Position numbers and translations under genes: made by a program | NCBI GenBank assembly: GCA_029560815.1 | Contig: JAKQKF010000382.1 | Location: 30,887-94,886 of the forward strand | Direction of reading: 5' to 3' | DNA: 64,000 bases | Origin: a bacterium | GTDB taxonomy: Bacteria; KSB1; UBA2214 | Part shown: piece by piece, positions 34,883 through 44,815 of the stretch | Numbering within the stretch: the first letter of the stretch is position 1 | Layout of the letters: the number at the start of each line of letters is the position of its first letter | The notes under the pieces: generated by a model | What the model saw: the letters and a program-made list of their open reading frames with translations, nothing else | Database searches by the model: none | What the model was told of the DNA's origin: nothing

Positions 34883-37800
34883 TTATTTCAGGAAAACCAT
34901 TTTCTTGACTTCGTTGAATGAACCGGACTGCAGGCGGTAATAATAAAGACCGCTCGGCAGGGTCGAGGCATCGAAGAGAATCTCATGTCGGCCAGCCTGC
35001 TTGTTTTCGTCGACCAGGGTCATCACTTCGCGGCCGAGCAGGTTGTAGATCTTGAGTGCGACCTTGCCGGAAACCGGCAGGCTGTAGGCGATTTTGGTCG
35101 CGGGATTGAAGGGATTGGGATAGTTCTGCTCCATGGCATACTCGTCAGGCAGGCCTGAGCCATTGCGCTCCATCCCGGTATTGATGGGACGGTCGTAGCG
35201 GGTGCCTTTGGCATCGAGGGTCAGGCTGTCGATGATGGCGCCGTTCAGATCGATGGAGTCGAAATGCATCCTGTCGCCATCAACCTGAAACTTGACATAA
35301 TTGACAGTCGACTTGGTGTTGGCCACCCACCAGCCGGACTGATCGCCATAGGTCGCCGCACCGAAGCTGCCAACCAGCATCTGCAGCCGGCCCTGTCCGG
35401 GGGCGCTGCCGTATTCAGCGACTGCCGAGGAATCGGAGACATTCAGGTTGATCGGCTTGGATCGGGTATAGGTATGATCATGGCCGTTGAGAATGACGTC
35501 AACGCCGTAATCGTCGAAAGCCTTCCACCAGTAGGCGATCGCCGCGTCCATCTCACCGGCATGTCCGCCGCTGGTGAAAAAGGGCGCATGGAAGTAGACC
35601 ACGGTCCAGGTGGCGGTACTCTTGGCGAGCAGATTTTTAACATAGGTCCACTGCGTCGACAGGGAAGCCTCCGATAACAAGCAGATAAACAGAGTGTTCC
35701 CCTGCTGGAAAGAGTACCATTTTTCATTTCCCGGCAGGACCAGCTGGTTCATCACCGCGTTCCCCGATTCGGTGTCATACCAGAGATGGTTGCCGTGGGT
35801 GTAATAGGTCAGGGTCTTTTCCAGATACTCCCGGCCCCAGAGGTAGTATTTCTCCCATAATCCGGGATAAAGCGAGTTGTCAATGATGTCACCGACATTG
35901 ATGTAAAAATCGGCCTTCTCGGCGGCAGCCATTGAGGAGATTTTCTGGAAATTTTCAGTGCCCGCCTGGCAATCCGCGCCGACGATAAAGCTGAATTTGG
36001 TCGCGAGAGTGTCACGGGCGGTGTCGAAGCTCCTGCGTTGTCCCCATAATTCATTGAACTTGAATGAGTAATAAATAGTCGACTGCGGCTTCAGCCCCGG
36101 GAAGGTATAGTCGAAAAGATACTCGGGCTGATCGCCCAGCTGGTAATTGTCATGACGAGCACCCGGAAAAGCGCCCTGCTCGTAGGCATCGGTATAGCCC
36201 CAGCGGATGGAATCGGCCTGATTCAGGTTCTTCCAGGTGATGGTCAAGCCCTTCAATGAGTTGCGTTTGGTGCCCCAGTGGATGTTGGAGGGCAGGTTGA
36301 TACCCGGCCACCAGCGCTCAGCGCCGAGGCAGAGGAAATTGCCATCTTCCAGGAAGAGCACGGCGGGGGAGTGAACGGTAAATGAAAAGTCGCCGTTTTC
36401 CGGGTCCACAAGTCCGGGGTCACCCTGCGGGACGATATTGACGAGCTGGAAATCGGTGGCGCCGTAGCTGAGGTCGATGTCGCGGGTGTTGAAATAGAGG
36501 AAATTCTCGACCCTGGAGTTGGTGCCGTAGACCTTGGTGGGGGCATAGCTGGTGTTGAGTTCGGGGAGGACCACCATAGAGTTGGTGAGCACGGAGTAAT
36601 CGATGTAATGGGCGATGAGGTTGTAGCTGCCGCAGTCGTAAACCGTGACCTTGTTGATGGTGACCTCGGGGTCCTTGGTTTCCATTTTGGAATCGAAGGC
36701 GTCGATGTAGATGGCCTCGGAGTTCATGTCCCAGAAGGTGCAGTTGTCAACCTTGAAGACATTGACCGAACCGGTTTCGGTGAGGGGGTCGTTGAAGCTG
36801 ATGCCCATGTCGAGGATGTGGGCGAAGTAGCAGTCCTGGACGAGGACGGTATCGACGACCGCGCTGGGGACGCCGAAGATGCCAAAGCCGGTGGTCTGGC
36901 CCTTGTCGGAAAAGTTGAGGAAATCGGTTTTGCGGACCTTGAGGTTGTAGCCGGTCGTGTTCGGGGCGTTGGTGATGCCGACGGCAGTGGAGTCGGCGCC
37001 CAGCGCGCCGTCGAGGATGACGCCCTCGAGGGTGAAACCGGCGCCGATCTCGAACATGGCATCGGGGGCGCCCGAGGTCAGCAGCGGCCGCTGGATCAAG
37101 CCATCGGCAGAGCGGATGGTGAGTTCCTTGTCGATGACCATCTTGTGGGAATTCTCATAGAGGCCGCCGTCGGACACCAGCATGATGGTCTGGCCGGCGA
37201 CGGCTGCGGCCACGGCATCGGCGAGGGTGTTTTCACCCGCGAAAACGAAAACATATTCGGAATTGTTCTCCGGCCACCAGCGGGGGTCGCCGAGGCTTTT
37301 ACCGTCATCACCGGCACCGATGGCGGGAGAGCCGGTCATGAGGGTGAAATTGCCGCTGACGGCGCTGGCATAGAGGGGATCGACCCCGGCCCAGACATTG
37401 GTCAGCTGGTTATCCAACGCCCCGGCCTCGAGAGCGACCTGGTCGAGGCCGTTATAAAGGAGATGGCTGATGCGGGAGTTCAGCCCGGAGATAAGGCAGA
37501 CCGAACCCGGCGAGCTCCCGGAGTTGGTTATGATCGTATTTTTGATGACCGCTCCATCGATATCGCGGGGGTAGATGTTGCCTTCGGCCGCGTCATGGAT
37601 GGTCACATGGTCAACGACAAAGGTAGCCTGCGGGCTGGCGTCGATGGCGGTCGACTGCAGATAGATGGCATAGCCTCCGATGTCCCAAAAGGTTGAATTG
37701 GTGCAGAGGAAATGCCTGACCTGGCCAGGAGCGATCGAGCCGCCGCTGAATTGAATGGCTTGCTTGATGATGTGTGTGAAGGTAGAGCCGTCGATGATGA

Positions 37801-38278
37801 GGCTGTCCAGCTGATTGGAATCCTCCCCGTAGATGGCATAATCGAAATTCACGAAATCGCAGTTGAGGATCTTGAGTGTGTAGCCCAACTTCAAGGCATA
37901 CCACTCGGGTTCGGCGCCGCGGATGCCCACTTCACGGGCGCCGCCGGCAACGGTTCCATCAATGAGTAAACCTTCGAGGGTGAGATCATCCGCTGTCTGA
38001 ATCAGGGCCCATCCGCCGGAAGCGTACCAGTGAGGTTTTGTTTTCAGCCCGGCCGCGGCACGGATGGTGACCGGTTTGTCCTTTATGATCACCAGATCGT
38101 TGCCTTCAATGTACTCGCCGCCATCGGTCACGAGTTCGATAATATCGCCCGGCGCGGCCGCTTCATAGGCTGTTCCGATGACATCCGCGCCGGCTTCGAT
38201 CCGGTGCACGGTCTGGGCAGACGCTTGCGTAAAAGAGCAAAGCAGAAATAACGTCATAACCAGCTGAAAAAACTTCAT
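34883..38278 (-). CDS. Secreted beta-helix / metallophosphoesterase / sorting-domain protein
   Basis: Start chosen at the ATG five bases after GGAGGT; a longer frame to 38371 would bury the signal peptide behind 31 residues. The 1131-residue product has a signal peptide, two beta-helix modules (~25-350 and ~355-685), a purple-acid-phosphatase-like N-terminal sandwich (~690-765), and a calcineurin-like phosphoesterase domain (~765-1000). Motifs are VGADCQ (Asp769), NVGDIID, THGNH, YFHAPF and NGHDHTY (His933, His935). It ends in the sorting domain (NYPNPFNPATKI ... KMVFLK). Position two of the first D-x-H motif is Gln, as in enzymes that use only the Asp there. A surface phosphoesterase on a sugar or phosphoglycan is inferred. 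Confidence 0.87.
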   Translation of the reverse strand: MKFFQLVMTLFLLCSFTQASAQTVHRIEAGADVIGTAYEAAAPGDIIELVTDGGEYIEGNDLVIIKDKPVTIRAAAGLKTKPHWYASGGWALIQTADDLTLEGLLIDGTVAGGAREVGIRGAEPEWYALKLGYTLKILNCDFVNFDYAIYGEDSNQLDSLIIDGSTFTHIIKQAIQFSGGSIAPGQVRHFLCTNSTFWDIGGYAIYLQSTAIDASPQATFVVDHVTIHDAAEGNIYPRDIDGAVIKNTIITNSGSSPGSVCLISGLNSRISHLLYNGLDQVALEAGALDNQLTNVWAGVDPLYASAVSGNFTLMTGSPAIGAGDDGKSLGDPRWWPENNSEYVFVFAGENTLADAVAAAVAGQTIMLVSDGGLYENSHKMVIDKELTIRSADGLIQRPLLTSGAPDAMFEIGAGFTLEGVILDGALGADSTAVGITNAPNTTGYNLKVRKTDFLNFSDKGQTTGFGIFGVPSAVVDTVLVQDCYFAHILDMGISFNDPLTETGSVNVFKVDNCTFWDMNSEAIYIDAFDSKMETKDPEVTINKVTVYDCGSYNLIAHYIDYSVLTNSMVVLPELNTSYAPTKVYGTNSRVENFLYFNTRDIDLSYGATDFQLVNIVPQGDPGLVDPENGDFSFTVHSPAVLFLEDGNFLCLGAERWWPGINLPSNIHWGTKRNSLKGLTITWKNLNQADSIRWGYTDAYEQGAFPGARHDNYQLGDQPEYLFDYTFPGLKPQSTIYYSFKFNELWGQRRSFDTARDTLATKFSFIVGADCQAGTENFQKISSMAAAEKADFYINVGDIIDNSLYPGLWEKYYLWGREYLEKTLTYYTHGNHLWYDTESGNAVMNQLVLPGNEKWYSFQQGNTLFICLLSEASLSTQWTYVKNLLAKSTATWTVVYFHAPFFTSGGHAGEMDAAIAYWWKAFDDYGVDVILNGHDHTYTRSKPINLNVSDSSAVAEYGSAPGQGRLQMLVGSFGAATYGDQSGWWVANTKSTVNYVKFQVDGDRMHFDSIDLNGAIIDSLTLDAKGTRYDRPINTGMERNGSGLPDEYAMEQNYPNPFNPATKIAYSLPVSGKVALKIYNLLGREVMTLVDENKQAGRHEILFDASTLPSGLYYYRLQSGSFNEVKKMVFLK
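36438..36890 (-). repeat. Near-identical DNA segment shared with 33893-34345 (copy 2)
   Basis: Second copy of the shared tract, inside beta-helix module 2 of the metallophosphoesterase paralogue. The constant offset and lack of gaps suggest recent duplication or gene conversion. Confidence 0.8.
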
Positions 38279-38336
38279 TATATACCTCCAGGATGTGTGA
38301 TGGTTAGTGTTGTTTTTGCAGTGTAAACCGGCAGGT

Positions 38337-38368
38337 ATGGCGTTCAGGAGCAGGTTCCTGAACGCCAT
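38337..38368. terminator. Perfect 13-bp hairpin between the two phosphoesterase paralogues
   Basis: Arms ATGGCGTTCAGGA and TCCTGAACGCCAT flank a 6-nt loop, 14 nt after the stop of the larger paralogue. It has no T-run and sits ahead of the next gene's ribosome-binding site. Confidence 0.65.
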
Positions 38369-38382
38369 CACCGTCGAATTGG

Positions 38383-41300
38383 TTACTTGAGCAGGATCAT
38401 TTTACGGACCGACCTGAACGAACCCGCCTCGATCCGGTAAAAGTAGATGCCGCCCGCGAGCTGAGCGCCATCGAGGGTCGCTGTGTGGTACCCGGCTGAC
38501 ATGTTCTGGTCCACCAGTACGGCCATCTCCTGCCCCAGTGCGTTGTAGAGGGCGATCCGGACCTTGCTGCTCTTTGGCAGGGCATAGCTAATAGTAGTCC
38601 GGGGATTGAACGGATTGGGATAATTCTGCTCCATGCCGAAGCGCACCGGCAGCGCCCGGTTTTCACCGGTTTCGACACCGCTCGGCAGAGAATAGTGCCA
38701 CATCGAAGAGGGACCAGCCGGGGAGTAGTTGGGCACTTCATCGTAAGCGAAAACTGCATAATAGTAATCCTGCAGAAGCATTGCAGTGGAGTCGATGGCC
38801 GACTCCGCCGCTCCCTGATAGATCAGGTCGCCGTCGGTGATATTCTCGGGAAAGCGGTCCGCACGACGAAGAAGCATGACACCTTTAAAGTCGGGTGCCG
38901 GTGAAATTTCACCGGTGAGCTTGATCTCGTCGATTTCGGCATAGCCGCTGCCGGCGTTGCTCGAAGGAATGATAAACTGGAAGCGAGCCATATTTTCCAG
39001 GTCGAAGGCGCGGTCGACATTCGGGTGCCAGGTCAGCGCCGAGAAAATGCGCAGATCGATGACGGCGTGCTTCCACTCCTTTGAGCTCAGATTGAGTGAT
39101 TCCGAATACCACCAGTCGTCGTTCTTTCCGTTGCGGTCGTTGTCCTGTTCGGCGATAAGACGCAGCGCCCGGCTCGAGCCGTCGCCCCGGTACCAGAATT
39201 CGAGGTAGGGCGTAGAGCTGATATTGGGGAATCCCTGCAGGGCGAGGCAGCCGGCGTACTGATCCCATGCGACTGTGATCGCATAGTTGATCCGCAGCGC
39301 GTTGCCATTGCCCTCGGCGCCCGGGACGATCTCGAGGGAACCGGTCGCGGTGCCGTCGTTCTCGCCGACAAACCCCTCGCTGCCGGTTTCAAAATTTGCC
39401 AGCGGCACCTCGACCTGCACAGGGTCGGTCGGGTTCTGCCAGCTCAGCTGCAGTTGGGTCTGGCTGAGCAGTGTCCCGGTGAGCGCTGTGACGGCCGGGG
39501 GAGCGATGACATCGGAGATGATGTCGATCTTGCCGCGCGCGAAGCGCTTGACCGCGGGATTCTGAGTGTCGGAAATGATGGCGTAGATATAGTAGGAGCC
39601 TGGTGTCACCCGGGAGACATCCCAATCGAAATAATTCAGAGAGTCATCCTCGCTGATGTTTTCCGCAATCAGCTCGCCGGGAGTGTTGATGTCCTGAGTA
39701 TAATAGAGATTGATCAGGGCATTGTCATCGGGATCGGAGTCCACCCAGAGGAGGCGATAGGTGTCACTCGTGCTGTCCTCGATGCCGTCCGGCTCGGACA
39801 GGTAGATGGTCGGCGGCGGTGTGTTGCTGGTGGTAAAGGTGGTCGAATAAAAGATCGTGCCGCTGGTGTCCCGTGCCGAGAGGGTGACCAGGTCACCGTT
39901 GTCGCTCACCTCGACCGTCGAGAAGCCGGGTTGTTTGGAATAGAAGAGGCTGTACGGCAGGTCCGCCAGGTTGAGGTTGGTGTCATACAGGCTGAGGTTG
40001 GCGCAGCCCGGGCGGACATAGTTGACGCCGGCCTTGTAGAGATGTTCAAAGCTGTGGTCGTCGCCGGCAAAAGCGATGATGTGTTTGCCCTGGGCGGCGT
40101 ACTTTTCGTACAGCGGCAGCAGGTTCTCTTTTTCGGTCGCCGACCACTGGCCGTGGTAGGCGGTGGAGAGAACATTGGTATGGGAGAAAATAAAGATCCA
40201 TTTGGTGTCGGCGGTCTGAATCTCATTCTCAAGCCAGGTCAGCTGCGGCGAACCGGTGAGGTAAGAGGGGCTGTATTCATCGCCATTGGTGTTGAGAGCG
40301 ATGATTTTGACGTCGCCATAGTCCATGCTGTAGTAAGCTTCAGGCGTTTCGCCGTTCTCGGCATGGGTCGGGAGCGAAAAATAGTCATAATAGACTGAAG
40401 GGCCAAAAGCGGTTTCGTGGTTGCCGACGGCGCTGATGACTGTATAGTTGGTCAGCAGCGGGTAGCCGGGGAGGTAGAATCCGCTGTTCCATTCATCGCG
40501 CACACTGCCGTCGTTGACAAAGTCACCGATGAAAACAGTGAGGTCAAGGGAATCCTGCGTCGATCTTTTGGCAATTCCCTCCCACAAACCATAGTGGTTT
40601 TCGTGGATGTCACTCATGGTCATGATTTTAAAGTCCGTGCCTTTTTCCGGAGCGGTTTTGGCACGGCAGACCGCTACATCCACATCGGTACCGTTGCCGA
40701 CCCGGTAGTAGTAGGTGGTGAAGGGCTGCAGGCCGGTCAGGGTCACTTCATGCATGTAACCCTCGCCGGGGATGAGCCAGCCGTCCGGCCCGGTGATGAT
40801 CGTGCCCAGCTCGGGTGTCAGGCCATATTCGACAATCGAGGCGGGCGGGTCGGTCTCCAGCGTCTGCCAGACGATGCGCACCGAGTTTGTGGTTGGCGAC
40901 ATGCTGGCGGGAGCCTTGACCAGCTGCAGTTCGTTCGATTTTTGGGTGGAGACACCCCAGCGCGGATCGCCGATGGTGGAGCTGTCATCGCCGTAATTTA
41001 CAGCTGGTGAATTGGCGAAGAGCATGAAATTGCCAGCTTCGGGGTCGACGAAGAGCGGATCGACGCTGAGCAGGTTTTCGCTTTTACCGGTATGCAGGTT
41101 GATCTTGGTGTTGAAATAGATCGAATTCTTGACGATGGAGTTGTCGCCGTAGAGGTAAAAGGCGGTGCCTTTTACCACCGAACCGGCAGCAATGGTATTC
41201 TTGATGACGGCGTTATCGATGTGGTGGGCAAGAATGCCATAGCTGTCGAAACCATCGTAAATGGTACAGTGATCGACGATAAAAACCGGACCGGGTGTGA

Positions 41301-42852
41301 GGAAATTGCCGTCGTGATCGCGGATGTAGATGGCGTCGTCACCGATTTTGGCCATGGTTGAATTGGTCATGTGAAAGTACTTGACCGAGCCGATCTCGGC
41401 GGTGGTCCGGCCGCCATGGTAAATTCCCTCATGGTTCATGTTGTAAAAGTAGCAATTGGAAATGATCAGGCTGTCCAGTACGCCGGAATGAAGCCCGTCG
41501 TAAATGGCATGGCCGGCGGTGCTGCTCTCACCGGAAAAGTTGCGCAGCTCGCACTCCTGAAGGATGAGCGAATAGCCGCTCGAATCAGTGGCAATACCAC
41601 CGGCGGCGGGGAGGGCCCCTTTGGCGCCATCGAGAACGACCCCGACCAGCTGCAAACCGGCCTGTGTCTGGATGAGATAGTTGCCATCATCGGTGGTCCA
41701 GACCGGCGGCTCGACGACCGCTTCGCCGGCTTGAATGGTCAATGGCTTGTCGATGAGGAGCGTGGTCGACTCGACATAAAGGCCGCCATCGCTGGTCAAC
41801 TCGATGATATCCCCCGGGTTGGCCGCGGCCACAGCAGCCGAGATCTGATCCCTTCCCGCGCTGACATAGATCCGGCCGGAGAGTCTGGGCCACCATCTCG
41901 GATCGCCCAGGGTCTTGCCATCGCTGCCGGCCAGGTAGGCAGGAGAGCTTTCGAGCAGGGTCAGATCGCCATTCACGGCATCAGTGAAGAGTGGATCAAC
42001 ATTGTCAAGGAAGTTGGTGTAGGTGGCGCCGGTGCCGGATACCGGGGCGTTGAAGATCAGGGTGTTTTCCACCGTGCCGCCGTTGAGATTGAAGGACTGG
42101 CCACCGCTGATCGTGCCGTCCGTGGCAAAAATGGTATTTTTAATGCTGACGTCCGTGACGCCGGTGTTGGTGCGGATCCGCTGGCAATTATAAAAAGTGA
42201 CATGGTCCAGTTCCAGCCGGGGGCTCACCGATGGTGAGGTTTTTGAATAAAAATAGATGGAGGGTTCCATCTTTTTCAGATCCAGGAAGGTTGAGTTGCG
42301 GATCGAGAGCCGCCTGACAACGCCGGGATCGACGGTGCCGGCCGGGAAGTAGAGCGTGCGGTTGGTGTTGTTTTTCAGGATCGAATTGACGATGACAACC
42401 GAGTCAAGGGCAGAACCTGAGCTGCCATAGAGTGCGTAATCGAATCCCTGCAAAGTACAGCCGGCGATCTTGATAAAAAAGCCGCTGCTGTTGGAGGTCG
42501 TGTTGATTCCCCGCATGCCTGCCGTTCCCTGCCCGTCCATGGTGACGCCCTGAATGGTCAGGTCGCCGGCGGCGGCTGCGAGCGGTGAAACTGTGGATTG
42601 CCAGACCGGAGGCGATGCCAAACCGGCGGCAGCCCGGATAGTGATCCCTTTTCCTGCAGTAATCTCCAGTGTTGCAGATTCGCTGTAAATGCCGCCATCG
42701 GTCACCAGTTCAATAATGTCGCCTGCGGCGGCCGCCTGGTAGGCTGCAGAGAGCGCCCCGGGGACCGCTTCTACCGGGTGCACGGTTTGCCCGGATACAG
42801 CCAAGCTCATAGCCAGGAGGAGGAGAAGGATAGCGTAAAGAATATTTTTCAT
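38383..42852 (-). CDS. Large secreted beta-helix / metallophosphoesterase / CBM-like / sorting-domain protein
   Basis: Start at the ATG after AGAGGT; the longer frame to 42966 adds 38 residues before an obvious signal peptide, so it was rejected. The 1489-residue protein has two beta-helix modules (~20-335, ~340-670), a fibronectin-like phosphatase N-domain (~680-740), and a metallophosphoesterase domain (~740-990). Motifs are MSDIHEN (Asp748, His750), IGDFVND, VGNHE, FSHTN and AGDDHSF. The last normally reads G-H-x-H, but Asp931 replaces the first His. An Ig-like segment and a CBM11-like jelly roll (~1180-1360: FETGSEGF, WYRGDGSS, AEIDEIKLTG) follow, then the sorting domain ending KMILLK. 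A surface phosphoesterase with carbohydrate binding is the likely role. Confidence 0.87.
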   Translation of the reverse strand: MKNILYAILLLLLAMSLAVSGQTVHPVEAVPGALSAAYQAAAAGDIIELVTDGGIYSESATLEITAGKGITIRAAAGLASPPVWQSTVSPLAAAAGDLTIQGVTMDGQGTAGMRGINTTSNSSGFFIKIAGCTLQGFDYALYGSSGSALDSVVIVNSILKNNTNRTLYFPAGTVDPGVVRRLSIRNSTFLDLKKMEPSIYFYSKTSPSVSPRLELDHVTFYNCQRIRTNTGVTDVSIKNTIFATDGTISGGQSFNLNGGTVENTLIFNAPVSGTGATYTNFLDNVDPLFTDAVNGDLTLLESSPAYLAGSDGKTLGDPRWWPRLSGRIYVSAGRDQISAAVAAANPGDIIELTSDGGLYVESTTLLIDKPLTIQAGEAVVEPPVWTTDDGNYLIQTQAGLQLVGVVLDGAKGALPAAGGIATDSSGYSLILQECELRNFSGESSTAGHAIYDGLHSGVLDSLIISNCYFYNMNHEGIYHGGRTTAEIGSVKYFHMTNSTMAKIGDDAIYIRDHDGNFLTPGPVFIVDHCTIYDGFDSYGILAHHIDNAVIKNTIAAGSVVKGTAFYLYGDNSIVKNSIYFNTKINLHTGKSENLLSVDPLFVDPEAGNFMLFANSPAVNYGDDSSTIGDPRWGVSTQKSNELQLVKAPASMSPTTNSVRIVWQTLETDPPASIVEYGLTPELGTIITGPDGWLIPGEGYMHEVTLTGLQPFTTYYYRVGNGTDVDVAVCRAKTAPEKGTDFKIMTMSDIHENHYGLWEGIAKRSTQDSLDLTVFIGDFVNDGSVRDEWNSGFYLPGYPLLTNYTVISAVGNHETAFGPSVYYDYFSLPTHAENGETPEAYYSMDYGDVKIIALNTNGDEYSPSYLTGSPQLTWLENEIQTADTKWIFIFSHTNVLSTAYHGQWSATEKENLLPLYEKYAAQGKHIIAFAGDDHSFEHLYKAGVNYVRPGCANLSLYDTNLNLADLPYSLFYSKQPGFSTVEVSDNGDLVTLSARDTSGTIFYSTTFTTSNTPPPTIYLSEPDGIEDSTSDTYRLLWVDSDPDDNALINLYYTQDINTPGELIAENISEDDSLNYFDWDVSRVTPGSYYIYAIISDTQNPAVKRFARGKIDIISDVIAPPAVTALTGTLLSQTQLQLSWQNPTDPVQVEVPLANFETGSEGFVGENDGTATGSLEIVPGAEGNGNALRINYAITVAWDQYAGCLALQGFPNISSTPYLEFWYRGDGSSRALRLIAEQDNDRNGKNDDWWYSESLNLSSKEWKHAVIDLRIFSALTWHPNVDRAFDLENMARFQFIIPSSNAGSGYAEIDEIKLTGEISPAPDFKGVMLLRRADRFPENITDGDLIYQGAAESAIDSTAMLLQDYYYAVFAYDEVPNYSPAGPSSMWHYSLPSGVETGENRALPVRFGMEQNYPNPFNPRTTISYALPKSSKVRIALYNALGQEMAVLVDQNMSAGYHTATLDGAQLAGGIYFYRIEAGSFRSVRKMILLK

Positions 42853-42940
42853 CAGTGACCTCTCGATTTGGAAGATGAATGCGTGAAATCGCGGCCCCCG
42901 GTCCGGCCGCACAGTCCGCGGCTCCTGGAAATTATTAGTG

Positions 42941-42980
42941 GCCTGGGTGCCGGATGGAACCTCCAAGCCGGCACCCAGGC
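42941..42980. terminator. Perfect 13-bp hairpin after the two-repeat secreted protein gene
   Basis: Arms GCCTGGGTGCCGG (42941-42953) and CCGGCACCCAGGC (42968-42980) with a 14-nt loop, 14 nt beyond the stop of the minus-strand gene. No T-run. Confidence 0.6.
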
Positions 42981-42994
42981 AGCAGTTCCTGGTC

Positions 42995-44716
42995 TTATTT
43001 GATCAACATCATCTTGCGCACGCTGCGCGACTGCTCCGTCTCCAGGGAGTAGAGATAGACACCGCTGGGGAGATCACGGCCATCGAAGGTTACACTGTGC
43101 TCACCGGCCGGATAGACGCGGTTGGCCAGCACAGCCATCTCCTTGCCCAGCAGATCAAAGACGCGGATGCGAACCAGCCCCTGGACAGGCAGCGCGAAGC
43201 GGATGTCCGTCGAGGGATTGAACGGATTGGGATAGTTCTGGTGCAGCGTCAGACGATCGGGAAGCGCCTTCACCGGCGTGGCCTCCACACCGGTCGAGCC
43301 GCCCAGATCGAGGATAAAACCGGCGATGCCCGGCATCGAGGCATAGTCCGCGCGCCAGGGCGCGAGATTTTCACCAGCATAGATCATGATGGCGATCTTG
43401 TCGGGCTGCTGGAAATTGGCCAGGTAGCGGGGATTGAGCAGCTGCACCTTGGGAATGGCCATCTCCACGTCGTTGCTCATCGCGTTCCAGGCGATCCAGG
43501 CACCGCGAGTCGAATCGACTACTTCGAAATCCCAGCCATTGCCGGCCTGCTTGTGCTCCCAGAGCGCCTGGGGATACCCGCCCACCGCTGCATACGCTGA
43601 ATCGGCGGGGTAGGCCTGGACGAAAAAGTCGTAGCCGCTGCCCCACCATCCCCAGGTCAGTCCGGTCGTATCGGCAGCACCCGGATCGACGGAGATATAG
43701 GCGGCGATAGCGGCTCCGCCGTGATAGGAGGTGTCATTGGGCACATTCATCAGGTTGGCGATGGAGTTCATCTTGACACGGACATAGACAAAATCCTCAT
43801 CATCAGTGGCATAGAGATCCTCGATGTCCAGATCAGCAAAGTAGCTGGTATTGGCGGGATTCGGCGTTTCCGGATCGCCTTCGGCAAAAGTGAGTTCCTG
43901 AGCCTGGGCCGGCACATCCAGCTGCATCTCGGCGGTCCAGTCAAAAAAGAGCCCATCAATGGTGATCGGCCCCGGCTGCTGCAGAGCGAATTTGAAGCCG
44001 GCGATGCCGGCATTGGAGGCATAATCTGCACGCCAGGGTGCGAGGTTCTCGCCGGCATAGACCATGACCGCGATGGTGTCCGGGCGAACGAAATCGGGCA
44101 GATAATGAGGATTAAAAAGCAGGGTCTTGGGAACCGAGAACTCGACTTCATTGCTGGTTGCATTCCAGGCCACCTTGGAGCCGATGGAGGAATCGGCCGG
44201 AACAAAATCCCAGCCGTTGCCCGCCTGTTTGTGCTCCCAGACATACTGGTCATAGGCCGTGGCGTTGATCACTGTGCTGTCTTCGGGATAGACCTGGATA
44301 AAATAGTCATAGCCGCTGCCCCACCATCCCCAGGTCAGTCCGGTGGCATCGGCCCAGCCCGGATCAACGGAAATATAGACGGCGATAGCGGCGCCGCCAT
44401 GATAAGAGGTGTCGTTGGGCACGTTGGTGATGTTGGCGATCTGATTCATCCGGACGCGGAAATAGACGAAATCGGCATCATCGGTGACATAGAGGTCTTC
44501 GATGTCCAGATCGGCGAAATAGGAGGGTACGGCCGGGTTCGGACAATCGACGTCCCCGGCTTCAAAGGTGAGCTCTTCGGCCTGGGGCGCCACATCGACC
44601 TGTGTGGCGGCTTCCCAGTCAAAAAAGAGACCGTCGATGGTGATTTGTGCGGCGGCGGGCTGCCAAAGGAGCAGCATGCCAAAGAGCACAAGACCAAACG
44701 TGAGGTTTTTTTTCAT
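42995..44716 (-). CDS. Secreted protein of two ~210-residue CBM9/DOMON-like repeats plus sorting domain
   Basis: AGAGGA precedes the start; signal peptide ends near PAAAQ. Two tandem repeats (~25-245 and ~250-465) share ITIDGLFFDW, FADLDIEDLY, FVYxRVxMN, NVPNDTSYHGGAAIA, GLTWGWWGSGYD, WEHKQAGNGWDF and MxYAGENLAPWRADYAS. The opening IDGLFxDW and edge strands are typical of CBM9/DOMON-like sandwiches that bind carbohydrate or heme. The same start (VDGLFTDWNG) occurs in the GH114 protein upstream. The C-terminus is a sorting domain (NYPNPFNPSTDI ... KMMLIK). No enzyme motif is visible. Role as a surface carbohydrate-binding protein partnering GH114 is an inference. Confidence 0.82.
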   Translation of the reverse strand: MKKNLTFGLVLFGMLLLWQPAAAQITIDGLFFDWEAATQVDVAPQAEELTFEAGDVDCPNPAVPSYFADLDIEDLYVTDDADFVYFRVRMNQIANITNVPNDTSYHGGAAIAVYISVDPGWADATGLTWGWWGSGYDYFIQVYPEDSTVINATAYDQYVWEHKQAGNGWDFVPADSSIGSKVAWNATSNEVEFSVPKTLLFNPHYLPDFVRPDTIAVMVYAGENLAPWRADYASNAGIAGFKFALQQPGPITIDGLFFDWTAEMQLDVPAQAQELTFAEGDPETPNPANTSYFADLDIEDLYATDDEDFVYVRVKMNSIANLMNVPNDTSYHGGAAIAAYISVDPGAADTTGLTWGWWGSGYDFFVQAYPADSAYAAVGGYPQALWEHKQAGNGWDFEVVDSTRGAWIAWNAMSNDVEMAIPKVQLLNPRYLANFQQPDKIAIMIYAGENLAPWRADYASMPGIAGFILDLGGSTGVEATPVKALPDRLTLHQNYPNPFNPSTDIRFALPVQGLVRIRVFDLLGKEMAVLANRVYPAGEHSVTFDGRDLPSGVYLYSLETEQSRSVRKMMLIK

Positions 44717-44815
44717 GGTTTTCCTCTTCGGTGAACATTTCGTGAACTGCGGGCCATTGTTGCCGGCTTTTTCTGTCGAAACAAAGAGTGCGTCCGTGTG
44801 ATCCTGCCTTGCGGA

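Noticed and set aside
34883..38371. Upstream extensions of several minus-strand genes (to 38371, 42966, 49840, 57330)
   Set aside because: In each case a good Shine-Dalgarno and a signal peptide begin at the internal ATG; the extensions only add unrelated residues.
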